A program made the position numbers and the translations under genes. A DNA stretch of 64,000 nt, taken from positions 9,548,483 to 9,612,482 of the forward strand of contig OY718807.1 in assembly GCA_963070105.1 (NCBI GenBank). Reading direction: 5' to 3'. The stretch comes from Litomosoides sigmodontis. Taxonomy: Eukaryota > Nematoda > Chromadorea > Rhabditida > Onchocercidae. Position 1 is the first letter of the stretch. Every line of letters begins with the position of its first letter. The notes below the pieces were generated by a model. The model did not search any database. It saw nothing but the letters and a program-made list of their open reading frames with translations, and was not told the DNA's origin. Shown piece after piece: positions 1 to 18,200 of this stretch.

Positions 1-328
1 GGAATTGAGAGCAGAATTTTTAGCAGATTCCTCGAAAATTTGCTAAATCAAATTTCTTTCCATAACTTTAACGCGAAGTCCATGGATCAATAAGCAGATG
101 ATTCGGTAACTAACTGCAGCTTTTTGTGCAGAAAACGACACGAGATGTTTTGCTGCTGCTGGTTTCTGCAATTAACCATCCATCACTTTTTCGTTATTAG
201 ATTGTACTGATTCACTAATGTCCACTTATCTCCTTTTCCCTTTTTATTGACTAATTGAATTTGTGTGCAGAATTTACTAACCTGATATGTTCGTGTACTA
301 CAACCACACATTTTTTATGTTGTTTTAG

Positions 329-6194
<5,866 letters not shown>

Positions 6195-8069
6195 TTACAA
6201 TCTGTCCCTTCGTTCTTCAATTTCATTTTTGTTTATTTTTGTATAGGAGTTAGCAGAAAGTGCCTTTTTTCCCTTATCTTCCTTATTTCCATGTGATAAT
6301 AGAAAGGAAGAAGAATTCATATATAATTTCAAAAGGAGTGGTAATCTATTTTTTTATAGCTTCGTTTTTACGATTGATTTGTTGCCTATGCCTTCTTCTG
6401 AACTTGTGGCCAAAATGTCAAAAATTGTGATTCATGGCAAATGCTGTATTTAATTTTTCTTGGACACTTTAATTTGTAACATTAAGGTAGTGTCAAAAAA
6501 TCATCGCATAATATGCCGATCGCATTTGAGGAATTTGTCTTGAGTTCATATCTCAACATTTTGCTTCTTTATACTTGATTTCGTCATTTTGCTTCATGTG
6601 CTTTGCACTCGATACCTGTTACCACATTTGCACTGCTGTTTCTGTTTCTTTAGATTCTAGCGGAGTGGCGAGTTTTTGTTTTGGAATTTCCTCAATCACT
6701 AAATTATTTCATCAGTTATTGTTTTTGCCATAAACATTAGTCTTCAAATTCTGTTACAAGAAAAGCTCAGAAATATTTTCTTTGTCAACTCGGTTTAATA
6801 TCATTTCACGGCTGTTTTCTTCCAGGACTTCTCGTGAACTTTTTCCTTATTCATAAGAAGTTCATATTTTTTAAAAAAAAAAAAAACGATTTAGTACTGT
6901 GATGACTTCTCTGTTTCTCGTGTGATAACATTATCATAAAGAAGTTGAAAATGATTTCTAATCTCTTGAACCGCCTCTTTGCTTGCAGTTGTTTTTCCGC
7001 ATGTTATCCAGTCTTATGATGGTATGTTGCTAGAATTTCGCTTTTATTCAGAATGCAGAGGAGAAAATTTGGTCTCACATCCTATTTCTAACAATTCTCC
7101 ATTTCTGGAAAAACCAAGAAGAATTCCCTTTTTATCTGACATGCATTTGAAATCGCAACAGTTTTCTTCTTCCATCGATTGAGACCATGGAAAACATGTT
7201 ATTTCTTATCTGAAGCTGTTGCGTGCTACTGTAAATCACACCTGCAATTACGAAAAAGACTGTTGAAGTAGGAAGCGATTTTGCTGCGACGTTCAGTGGT
7301 AGTAGGGTGCTAAATGAGCAAAGTGTACTCTTACCCGAGGATATTCCCTTGTTAGTCTTTTTTGGTTTAATATTTGGAATTTTTCATTTGTTATTTGGAT
7401 GGAAATTTTCGCCATCGTAGCTGTAGTATGCTAAGATCAGTCAGGAGATAATGCAATAACTTAATGGAAATACTTTCACCACTGTTCGAAGCATTATGCT
7501 TTTGTTTTTTTTTTTAATATTATGTTTACCTATTCCCTTTCAGTAATTTATCAGATAAAAACTTTGTGTTAGTTTAAAATAGCTAGACATTCAGTAGAAG
7601 GCCAAAGATATAATGGCATTATAGATGCTTTCATATTAGGAATCAGTTTATCAACATTTTATTTGGAAATGTAATTCACGTGGTTCTTTCTTGTTGTATT
7701 AACTGGGAAATTCTGTAACATATATTCATTGAAAGTTTTTGTTAGTTAACGGTTTGATTTGTTTCATTTTTTATAAATTATCATAACTTTATTCGAGATT
7801 GCAAATGAATGTCCTGAATTAAACATATGAGTTGGTTTAATCCACTGTTATTTTTTAAAATTTACTATTTTCTCTGTGGAAAATGTACTGTGCGATAAAT
7901 GTTTGGCAAATGTTTTTTGGCAAAAAACAATATTTGCTAAAAATTGTTAAATTCAAGGCCTATCACATATTTTGATTTATTATGATGAAAATTAGGCTTC
8001 ATAGCTTCATAGTTTCATAGTTTACAGATTTCTTTTTCGGACTGTGAAATGTTGTGAAAGTTTTTAAGA
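6195..8069. other. Intergenic region and 3' UTR of the kinase gene
   Basis: AT-rich sequence between the kinase stop codon and the next start. Short ORFs occur (for example a 67-codon plus-strand frame at 6979-7182), but they have no recognisable protein features and no fitting splice context. A short direct repetition of 'cttcatag/tttcatag' lies at 7998-8025, just upstream of the next gene. No RNA gene is seen. Confidence 0.5.
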
Positions 8070-8904
8070 ATGACCGAAGAAAATGATCAACTCGCGAAAG
8101 ATGTACAACCTCCACGTAAGATTGGCTTAAAGGTGAAGTTTTTTGATTTTAAAACTGTAATTCAAAAGCGGAATATATGAAAGCAAAGGAGTGCTACAAC
8201 AATGAAACAAACATCTATTTGACAAATGTCGTTGGATGATCTTTTCGATATCTTTAGGAGACTATTATATAATTAGATAACATTTACAAATTAAAGTACA
8301 TGAGAATGTTCAAAAGTCCTATCCAATAATTATTAACATACATTGTTCAGGAGAAACTTCTAGCTGATCCAGGATTTCCGGTTACGATTGTGTCATCAAT
8401 GGTGAACTTTACCCTGTCCAGTTTGTTTGTCTACGGTATTACAGGAAATCCACGGGTTGGTATGTAAGTGTTTAGCGTTTTTTTAATGGGAGCAGCAAAT
8501 TGATGTTCTCGATAAAGTTTCGCAAAATTTTCAAACTGTCAGTAACACTGCGGTGCTTCTTATTTCTGATGAATGTAGTAATTGAAATGATTGCGTTTTT
8601 GAATATTATCTGTGATGAAAGAACTCTCAGGAACGGAGGCGAAAGTGATGCAGGTAGGATGATATTCAACTATTATAGGCTTGCTGGTTTGGTATCAATT
8701 CCATTATGTCTCATAGCAAATGTTGTGGATACGGAAAAGGATTATCAAATATGGAAGGAGGCAGAAGGAATGAGAGCACGTGGTTTGCCGGAAATATTGA
8801 TTAAAAAAAAGCCGAAATATGACTGGAATTATTACGAGCCATTACGGAAAGAGATCGAACGATTTTACAACAATGATGCTGAGAACAAACAAGAAGCTGG
8901 TTGA
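8070..8904 (+). CDS. Small two-pass membrane protein of unknown function
   Basis: Three exons (8070-8132, 8351-8459, 8654-8904) join in phase to give 140 residues. The start ATG lies two bases after TTTTTAAG, a plausible trans-splice acceptor at 8067-8068, and an AATAAA signal lies at 9006-9011, about 100 bases after the stop. The protein has a short polar, acidic N-terminus. A first hydrophobic segment covers about residues 34-55 and a second about 67-83. A charged, tyrosine-rich C-terminal half follows (YDWNYYEPLRKEIERFY). The size and layout would suit a small organelle or endomembrane protein, but I do not recognise the family and give no function. The gene model itself is well supported by phase, splice sites and the poly(A) signal. 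It lies 1.9 kb after the kinase gene on the same strand, too far for a typical nematode operon. Confidence 0.75.
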
Positions 8905-9005
8905 TTTTCATTTGATCGTTCCCTTCCAAAATTAGATCTCTACTTAACCTGAACCATTCGTTGCATGTTATGATTACCATTGGCTCTTTTAGGCATTAGG
9001 ACTAA

Positions 9006-9011
9006 AATAAA
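9006..9011 (+). terminator. AATAAA poly(A) signal of the two-pass membrane protein gene
   Basis: A canonical AATAAA hexamer 102 bases after the TGA stop at 8904. It is the only strong signal in the immediate 3' flank. Confidence 0.55.
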
Positions 9012-10080
9012 TCACCGTTTTGTTGTATCACATATTCAGTTGTGCAGAATTGAATGTTTTGTTCTTCTGTTAATTAGTTTTTGTAGTGCAAATTCCAATC
9101 AATGATTGTGATGATATGTCCGATCATTGTAGTGGGATTGTGACACAGCGCTTCAGCTATTACACGGGTTTTGTTTTGTTTTCATTTTCTTCCATGCAAA
9201 TCTAAGTTCTGGCAGCGACGATCAAACCTGAATATGATGAATTTTGTTTGACCAGAAACTTACGTTAAATCAGCAGATGGTGAATAAGCTTAATGAATTA
9301 TAAGCATGAATAAGAATTATTCATTATGAATTGCTCATTTTTCACGTATGTATAACTCTTAATTTAAATATATGTCATTTTATTTTTGTTTTCAAAATGC
9401 TTCATTGATCAACTTCTATTCAAATGTAGGGTGGATTGAAATATATCGTAAAATATTGAATAATTTCTTTAGATCAATAATCTATGTCCGTTATTTCTGT
9501 GTTTATGTATCAGTTTACGTCATATGCATAAATTTTTTTCCATCTACGTTACAATGAGAATGATAACGTTGATGTGTGGAAAGAATTTTGAAAGATAATG
9601 AATGAAAAAAAGATACTTTCATGCATTTGAATTTTAACATTTACGGTATCGCTAGAAAACTACAAATACTCTCTATGCATACGTTAGCAGTTTTTAAACG
9701 CGCTATAGCAGGACGTGGTTTGCGTGTAATTATCGGATGTCGCTGTTCCTCTGTTGCATTTAGAATTCTTGTATTGAACTAAAGGAGAGAAATCGCTACA
9801 AATTTCATGTATAGTTTTTTGTTCTCTGAGACAGTTAATTCAATACTTGAATTGGAAATTGCACCTCGAGAATTCAAATGAGCTAACTTAATTTGATTGA
9901 ATCACAAAACTCACAATTATATTTGCGCATTAATTGCTAGATTATAACAATTTGTTGCTGTATTATCTGTTTGCTTGTTTTTAAGCGAGAATTGGCCGAT
10001 TTTTATTGCAATCTAAATTTCAACTGCTTTTGTGTTCCCGAGTTTCCATCGGAAAAAGTTCCCAATTTTAAATTTACTTG

Positions 10081-10338
10081 TCATAGTTTGCAAGGTACTA
10101 TCAATGAAAAGTTAATGAGTTCTCGGTATATTCTGCTAACGTCGTTCAGCTCACAGGACGACAGTCCTGCTTTTAGCACTTTCCGAGCTTCATTATATGT
10201 GTCAACATCGTTATTCAAACTGACGTCATTCAAGTTTCTTGCAATATCAAATGTTAGTGATATGATATTATCAAGGTATTTCAATATTTCAATCTTCCAA
10301 TTTATTAGACGAGAAAAATAAAGCTGAAATTCTCAGCA
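10081..10338 (-). other. Candidate terminal exon of an unrecognised minus-strand gene
   Basis: On the minus strand, TTTCAG is followed directly by an open frame of about 85 codons, ending in TGA at 10081-10083. The translation has a coding-like composition, with balanced Asp, Asn, Glu, Arg and Leu and an amphipathic-helix look (for example LKYLDNIISLTFDIARN and DVSRIYRELINF). The long plus-strand frame opposite it is rich in Ser and Phe, as expected for the antisense of a coding exon. I could not find an upstream exon with matching phase before the collagen gene. It may be a gene remnant, an isolated exon or chance. Confidence 0.28.
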
Positions 10339-10398
10339 TTTCCCTCACTAATAATGACCACGAAAACTACGCGAAATGTTTTCGCAGCCTCTTTCGTC

Positions 10399-10400
<2 letters not shown>

Positions 10401-10442
<42 letters not shown>
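10401..10442. repeat. CT dinucleotide microsatellite
   Basis: About 20 uninterrupted CT units in the spacer upstream of the collagen gene, just outside the possible minus-strand exon. Confidence 0.95.
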
Positions 10443-10444
<2 letters not shown>

Positions 10445-12303
10445 GTTTTTGTTTTATACTTAAATTTTAGCGCATAATATAAATAAGAAGAGAGCTATCT
10501 AAAACAGCAATGAAAAATGGAAAGCTTACTTCAGTTGCAGGAATGTACGTACGTATTTTCAATGTTGCGACATTAATTGAGAAAATGAAAGAAAGATTTG
10601 AAGATTTAATTAACAAACAATTTGCAACGATGCATTTTCCAGACGATCATTAATTACAAACTAAAACAATACGATTGGTCAACAGGTGAAAAAAAAAATT
10701 GGATCTTTCAGTGATGTACGATAAATTTTTAAAAAAAAAAAAAAAAAAGAAAAGAAAGAAACTTTTACTTGAGAAGTGGACTCATTCGAACTGCTTAGAA
10801 TGCTTCCTTTTTTGAAAAAAAAATTTCCAATACTCTTCACAATATTTCTTTTTGTTGCTTAATAAATTTTTCACCAAGAGAGCCGTTACATGAAATAGGC
10901 AATTTGTTTTTTCATTTGTATTTCAACAGTAGGCTGCTCGAGATTTTCATCAGCCGTAGTTTTCAGAGCTATCGAACTATCATCCTTCGGATAGCGTGGA
11001 CGGAAGCATTTGGATACTTCCGTTCCACTCCAAAGATGAATTGTAATTCAGTGGAGGGCGGACTATCTTTTGACTTTTTAATCAGAGCTTCTGATCAATT
11101 CCTAGCTCACCGAGGTTACACCATAATCTCTTAAGCGATCACTTTGAGACAAACTGTTAAATAAGTTAATTTTTGCATATCTGAAATGTTTCGCAGATCC
11201 ACTGTGACATCGTTAAAACTTCAAAATTTCGTCCATTGTTTCACGAATCGCTAAATGTTGATTGCTGTAGATGGTGTAAATTCACCGGCTAGAAATAAAT
11301 TTTGGATAACAGGACGTTTTCTTTTTTTTCCACTTACATTTTATTTTATTATTTTACAAAAAAAAAAAAAAAAAAAGGGTCACTACTAAACGGACACCGT
11401 TGAGCAAAGTCGAGTCCGCTGTCCTATTTTAAAAAAATGCACTTTTCGGAAGTGTTTTCTTTGTTCGTTTCATTTATTTATTGTTTCCTTTCTTTTTTGT
11501 CGTAAATAGTAGAAATGCATAAATTTCACTTCTTCGCGATTCAAAAGGGAAAAAAAAGGAGGAAAATAACTGGCAATTGTTCATTTATATTAAAATGAGT
11601 ACCGTTGAAATCTCATAAATCAAGATGAAATCTCAAATTGAAATCTCTAATCTTTTACCAACGAAATTTCATACTTTTTTGATTCAAAAAATGCAATACT
11701 CTTATTTCATATTCTTTTTTTTCTAATTTTAACAGCAATTTTTTGCAGTTTCATCAACATTTAACAAATTGTTTGATTGCCTTCTACTTTGTTTTTGCTT
11801 TCTTCCTTTCTGTTTACGGAAAAAATTTATTTTTAAAACCGGTAATTCTTTCACAACTTTTACTCCACTTCTCTTTCATATTTCTCTTTTCCCTCATTTT
11901 CAGCTAGCGCTTTATTGCCAATAAACACTTCTGCGTTCCTTTTTTTTCAATAAATTGAATTTTAGGCGAAATTCAAAAAAAATGAGGAAGTGAATAAGAT
12001 GAAGCGAAGTAGTGGAAGACAAACAAAAATGAATCAGATATGCATGATTTAATCATTTGATCCGATTTCATCGTATCCCTCCAATTCCGTTTTGTCAAAA
12101 ACAAAGATGCGGAAGAAGGAGTGAAGGAGGACGAGCAAAAAAGGTTAAAAAAAAAGGGGAAGGGAAGAGAACCGGATCGTTGATACAATTCAGCAATTCA
12201 GTATTTATAGGCGATATTACAGCGTGAATTTTGCATCTCTGATATTTTAAATTAAAATTTTAGAGTAGCTTGCCACCCTTAATTTCTTGCACTTTTTTTT
12301 TTT

Positions 12304-12309
12304 AGGAAA
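12304..12309 (+). promoter_or_regulatory. Probable trans-splice acceptor of the collagen gene
   Basis: A long T-tract ends in TTTTAG at 12305, four bases before the start ATG at 12310. No upstream exon was found. Pyrimidine tract plus AG next to the ATG is the usual look of a spliced-leader acceptor in nematodes. The spliced leader itself is not in the window, so this is inference. Confidence 0.55.
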
Positions 12310-15219
12310 ATGCAAAAATATCAGCTACATGGTCCTGCTACCGTTGCCGCTTCCGTATGTGGAATAGCATTTGTTGCATTAATCGTAACATTTCCGATAA
12401 TCTTAAGTGATGTCGCGGAAATGGAGGAAGAACTGACAATGCACCGTGATCAGTACCAGACAATGTCTAATACAATTTGGGATTACTTAATGCGGCAAAG
12501 TCAACAATTGCGCCTAAGTCGTTCCGTACGACGTTCCGCACAACGTATCCTTGCAATCGTTGCATTTGGAATGGATAGCTTTAGATGACTTTATTATTAC
12601 TATTTTTTTTATGCGATTTCACTGAAATTTTGTTTAAAATTAACTCGCTTATTGTTTTCACTAATAAAATTATTCGTGAAGAAATATGAAACTATGAAAT
12701 TTTTTGAAACGAAAATATTTCTAATTTTTTTTGTTTTTTTTATTAAATTTTGATCTAAAAATTATTTTTATAGATGGAAATAGTGAAGAAAATAGTGGTA
12801 GAAATAGTGCGGAAGAAGGTGTAGGTGTATACGGTGAAGTAAATGGAAATGGAAATGGAAATGGAAATGGAAATGGAAATGGAAATGGAAATGGAAATGG
12901 AAATGGAAATGGAAATGGAAATGGAAATGGAAATGGAAATGGAAATGGTAAAAGGCATGGACATAAGAATGGAGGCATACCAAATGATGTGAAAGGCCGG
13001 AATGGATGTCCGCGAGGACCAGTTGGACCACCTGGGGAACCTGGTGAAAGAGGTTATTAAATTTTCATCTTTTGCGTGCAGACTTTTTAGGTTAGCATTG
13101 ATTCTAAAAGTTAAAAAAATTTTAAAGAAATTCTGGAGCATAAGCGCACAATAGTTGACAAAATTTCAAAAAAAATAAACGTCGTTTAAACTTTGATGAA
13201 GCTGATCGAAAATTGTTTTAAATACTTCGTAATTACATTTCAGGAAAGAATGGTATAGACGGACTACCTGGCAAAGAAGGTGTCGCGGCAATGTATGAAA
13301 GCCCGAAAGAGGGTCCATGCGCGCAATGTCCACCGGGACGACCTGGTCTGCCGGGATATAAAGGAAGAAGAGGACCACGTGGACCAATTGGCAAAAAAGG
13401 CGAACCTGGCATGCCTGGTAGATAAATTTCCTTGCCGCGAAAATTTAAAATTTAATTGAATATTAATATATCACACTGGTTTATTTCTGTTCAACTATCC
13501 AGTACTTATTCGTTTTCAACTGCTGTAACAGATCATTTCACGCTGTACGTGAGCGTGATAATTCAAAAGGTACTAATATATTAAGAGCAAGTCATATAGG
13601 TATCACTTGAAGTGAGGATAATTATCCTAGAAAAGTATCATATTTTATTTCAAGGTCGTGATTTACATTTTAAGGACGTGATGGAATGGACGGTGAGGAA
13701 GGTCCTGAAGGTGATGTTGGTCAAGCTGGACCACAAGGACCTCCCGGTGAAAATGGTGAGCAATTTGAGACATATTTTCAGTTTTCCAATGCGATGTGAT
13801 AAAATAATTTTTATATTTTGTGTGTAACAGGTGAACCAGGACAAGATGGTTATCAGTATGCTCGTGGACCACCTGGAGAAAAAGGTGCAGTAGGACCAAG
13901 TGGACCGAAAGGAGATCAAGGTCCTCCTGGAGAACGAGGCGATGAAGGTGAAATAGGTACACATAAATTTGTTAATAAGCTGGAACTTTTACATTAATGA
14001 TTAAAAGCATTTGAGAAGTGTTTGTTTACTAAGGACTGGTTGGAGAACCCGGACGTCCAGGACCGAGAGGCGTAGAGGGACCAATGGGAATTTCCGGACC
14101 AACTGGATTGCCAGGAATAGCAGGTATGCCATTGCAAATTTCAATTACGCGATTACATGATTTCAATTATCTTTCACAATTAATTAATTTTTAATTCTTA
14201 GGTGTTGATGGGGAGTATTGTCCATGTCCTGCACGAAATAGTAGAAGAAACGGTGCTGGGCAAAATTTCAAACAACCATTGGACAGTAAATCTGAAGAGG
14301 ACGGCAGTGGGCGAGCAGGCATTTATCGAAAAATTGAACCAAAAGGGCTGAGCTCCGATGAAATGTCAAAAATTACTGATAGTCCGCCAGCGATACGTCC
14401 GAAAAATGGTACGTGATTATCAAACTAGTGAATAATTCTAAACTTTCTCACGTAATATGAGGCGACAACTCATCTTTCATGTCAAAATAATTTGTTTTGA
14501 AAAATGTTTTTAAATTTATATTTATCAGTTAAACAAATAAACATTTTTAAATATATAACGGTATGATTTGTAATCATTCTAAATGAGTAAAATAAATTAA
14601 TATGAGAGAATTTGTCAGCCTGAATATGCAATTAGTAATTACTATTCTGCTATTTGAATGAGAAAATGGTGCTTGATAGGCAGCAAGACTCACTGGAATT
14701 CATTTGAAATAGTGAAACTGAAATTCATATTTTAATTATAACTACCAATTTCGGAAAAAATAAATTTTTTAAATAAAAAAAAGCAGATTGGTTAGATCAT
14801 TTGGATAGAAAAAGATTCTCTTTTAACTTTTCTCTGCTCCTAATTACACTAATCGTTTCATTTTTAGGTGAAGAAGAGGCGGCATTGGGCGACGATTTTC
14901 CCGGCACTAAAGTGAGGCCAAGTACTACTAAGGTAAAGCCAACGAATTTTCCTAATTTTTACAATCTTAGGATTTCTATTGAATCAAAAAATGTGAAAAG
15001 AAATTTTTGATTCGATTTTAATAATAAACTTCATTGTGATCTTTAAATGGTTCTAGAACTTTTTCCTCGAGCAAAACTTTTAGAAAAAAATTTAAGCTGC
15101 GAAAATTCCAAGTAATGTAAAATCTGAGTATCGTTTTTCAGGAAATGCCGGATGAAACAGAAACGGCGCAGCCATACAAAAAGCTTGCATTGGCGAAAAG
15201 CTTACGACGACGACATTAG
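12310..15219 (+). CDS. Cuticle collagen with an (Asn-Gly)18 tract
   Basis: Secreted structural protein of the nematode cuticle. Nine exons (12310-12544, 12774-13052, 13244-13417, 13675-13755, 13831-13956, 14034-14123, 14202-14408, 14868-14932, 15142-15219) join in phase to 444 residues. The N-terminal cuticle-collagen domain covers about residues 8-62, with a membrane or signal segment at about 10-33. A furin-like RSVRR lies at 71-75. An 18-fold Asn-Gly run follows, then Gly-X-Y blocks broken by cysteine clusters (GPCAQCPPG, YCPCP) typical of the family. All introns from the second to the seventh split a Gly codon after its first base, so the Gly-X-Y exons are modular. After YCPCP comes an unusually long, polar, non-collagenous tail of roughly 100 residues ending in RRRH. 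Family assignment is certain; I cannot match it to a named C. elegans collagen. Confidence 0.93.
12841..12948 (+). repeat. Coding hexanucleotide repeat (AAATGG)18 encoding Asn-Gly
   Basis: Eighteen perfect six-base units inside collagen exon 2. The repeat stays in frame and codes for alternating Asn and Gly, placed between the furin-like site and the first Gly-X-Y block. It has no stop codon in most frames, so long antisense ORFs (Phe-Pro, His-Phe, Ile-Ser) are artefacts of it. Confidence 0.97.
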
Positions 15220-18200
15220 AGAGATTTTCACCGGTGACTCTCTTCGAACTATTCCTATGCTTCCTTAAATAGAAATAATGAATGTTTGAAATGGAAACTC
15301 ATAATTTTAATGCGAAGACACTTTAATTGAAAACAAACTTCATTAATAAGTTAAATATAGCATGTAACACCACTGACGCTTTGTACTGTCCGACAATTAT
15401 AAATTTTAAAGTTTTGCAGAATGTTTGTTTTCTATCAAAAATATTAGCAAATGTGAAATTTAACTTTTGCAATTAACACTTTCCAAAATATTCGCAAATG
15501 TTGAACTTGGAAAAAACTTTAACTTTTTAGGTTGATTTTTTCTTAAATCGTCGAACAAAATGAAGGCAGAGAAAAAGTGAAATTACAGTATTTTTCCTTC
15601 TCTTTTACTTTAAATTAAGTATTAATTAAAAAGTTAGACCTTTTACGACTTGAATTAAATATAAATTGAAAAGTTCAAATAATTAAATAATTTGCTTACA
15701 TCTGCTGTATGACCGAAATACTGGATATTTTGTAAATCATTATTCATTTTCCGAGAAGTATTGCAGTACATCTGAAGAGTGGAAAAATCAAATTTCAAAT
15801 TCCACAATAACACCACTTCAAAGTTTTTAATAGTGTAATCAGAAGAAAATGCACAATTTTTCCTTGCATACATAGCAAATTTATTGTTTCAAATTGCAAG
15901 AGATTCCCTCCAAATATTTTTCGCTTTATAAATCAATCTTAATATTTAACATTTAATCAAAAACTGGAGTAATCAAATAACTTTAATGTATTCATTGTTT
16001 GAAGCATAGCATAAAGTGTGTGCAAATTGCATATCTTAGTGCTAACATCTCTCCGATCATTGACAGCTTTTATGCAAATTTGATTTCTTCCATCTCTTTT
16101 CATTTAATTGCCTATTAATTGAATTGGCAATTTCAATTTCATCTGATACCATGCACTCACAATCGCATCATTTTTTATTCCATCACTCCTTATCAACAGT
16201 GATCTCCACAGCTCTTTTTTAATCATTTATGAATTTTGAACGAAAAATTGCTTAATTGATTTTATTCGAAGAGTTCAGCGCAGTACATAGCACGCGCAAC
16301 ACGATGAGTAACACATTTTGCGCCTACGTTGAATTGTGGAATGTTTAAAATTTCACAGCAATCATTGCGAAGGCAAATAAATGGAAACCGCTCTAAAGCG
16401 TTGTTTTCATTATTTACAATTAGCTATTCCACTTGTTTTCATTTGCAAAGTTCCAATTTTCAAATTAACTTTACATTTTCCATTTATTAATTTTTTGGTA
16501 GATAATTTGGAGTGAATTAATTAAACGTGTAAAAATTGAAGATTGAAAATATTCGTGACCAACTTTGGGACAATTATTTTTTGATATTAACAGTTAATCA
16601 TTCTTCCACTTTTCGCAGTCAATGCAGTCTAAAATTCACAATTAACTCGCATATTAATTCTCGTATTTTAAATAAGAAGGAAATATTTAAATTATCCGCT
16701 GCAGTAGGCTTGTTTTGCTGCGCAAAAAATCAGGCTAGAATGAAATTGCGAAAGTAGTGAATTGAATTAAAACTGAATTCTTGAAACTGAATTGAACTAA
16801 AATTTTAGAACTGAATTCGTACTGAACTGAATTTGTTAGCCGAATCCGAACCGATCAGCTAACATTTTTCGGTCCATTTCTTACCGTATAAAGCACGTAA
16901 ATCTTTGACTGAGTGAGACAAATATAATTTTTTTTCTGATAAGGCAAAGTTTAAAATATTTATCAAATTTGAGCAACAGCAAAGAGCAAAGTTCGTCCTA
17001 TCAAACGATTATTTCTGACACTATTAGAGAGAAAGAGAGAGAGGGAGAGAAGCATTTTAGTAGACTGCTTTGAAATTTAACTGAACAGAAAAAAATCCTC
17101 TCCTTCCTTTTTACAACTACCAATTTATTTCATTTGCTAAAATTTTATTCCAAATGAAAACAGTCTAAAAATCATGCAAAAATTTGAAATGATAATTCGA
17201 ATTAAATTGCTAGGTTACATTGCATATATGCAGCAAATAGCACCTCACTTATTGATCATTCGTTTCAATTTCTTTTATTTCATTTCGCATATCAAATTCT
17301 AGCTTCCAATATGATTTTATATTTATTGGAAGCAAAAATTGTTATTGCCTTATGCTTTTATGCTATATGTTATTGTTCGTTTTGCAAAAAAAAAAGGTTG
17401 CCTTTTCATTTCGCCTCGTTCTTTCTTTCTTTTTTTCTTTTCAAGAATCGGTGCTTCTTTTGAATTCCCAAAATTAAACCACTGCTGTTTTAAGGATCAA
17501 TGCAGTGAGTGCTGCACAAAATTTCCAAAAATTATTTCAACTAAAAGTGGCAATTCAAATTACGTTTCCTCCCTTATCTTCCTATCACTTTTCATCATCG
17601 CCATTATCATGGTCAGCTCTTGTCAGATAAATGAAAATCATCAGGAGGAGGAAAAGTCTGATTTTCGGAGAAATTTTAAAATATGAAATCATAGTTATCT
17701 GCCGTTACAATGAATCACCATAAGTCTGATACATTTGCTGATTATGATGATATATGTTAATTGATGCATTTTTCCCCACTTTCGTTCCATCGCTGTGAGT
17801 ATTAACAGTCATTTCAAATTAGCAAGTGCAAGCTTTAGCTGTTCTATAAATCACTCGGCTTTTGAAACTTTTAACTGCTTGATTTTAATTTATATATTAG
17901 CTAATTCATCGCTAATGCTTTATCAATTTGATCAGTTTATTTAAATTAAGGTAATGATTTATGAATTTAATCAGCTCAATCACTTTTCTGTCCTTAAATT
18001 TTTGATTCCTTTTTTAATCGTTTTAAATTTTCCTACAAGAATGCTGAGCAGCGGAGATTATTTTCTGGTGGAAAAAAGAAAAATGAAGGAGGTATTTTCA
18101 ATTTTAACAAATTCAATTATGATTTTTTTTTCTTTCACAAACAATAGTCGTGCTAAGGAACTGAAAGCAAACGTAATTTTAATTTGATAACAGCTAAGGA

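Larger units (their letters stand above)
8905..12305. other. Intergenic region with microsatellite and one possible minus-strand exon
   Basis: A 3.4 kb AT-rich spacer. It contains a CT microsatellite (10401-10442), several homopolymer A/T runs (for example 10731-10748 and 11359-11377) and the minus-strand exon candidate at 10081-10338 listed separately. The stretch 10900-11140 has open frames on both strands without convincing protein character. No tRNA or other RNA gene is seen. Confidence 0.5.

Noticed and set aside
8070..8904. Assignment of the two-pass protein to a complex I accessory subunit (NDUFC2-like)
   Set aside because: Size and membrane segments would allow it, but I could not match any conserved motif, so no function is claimed.
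12721..13141. Antisense ORFs of Phe-Pro, His-Phe or Ile-Ser repeats
   Set aside because: They are shadow frames of the coding AAATGG repeat in the collagen exon.
17339..17686. 115-codon plus-strand ORF with several cysteines and a hydrophobic stretch
   Set aside because: Phe/Ser-rich, without splice context or a recognisable pattern; it lies in AT-rich spacer and is probably chance.
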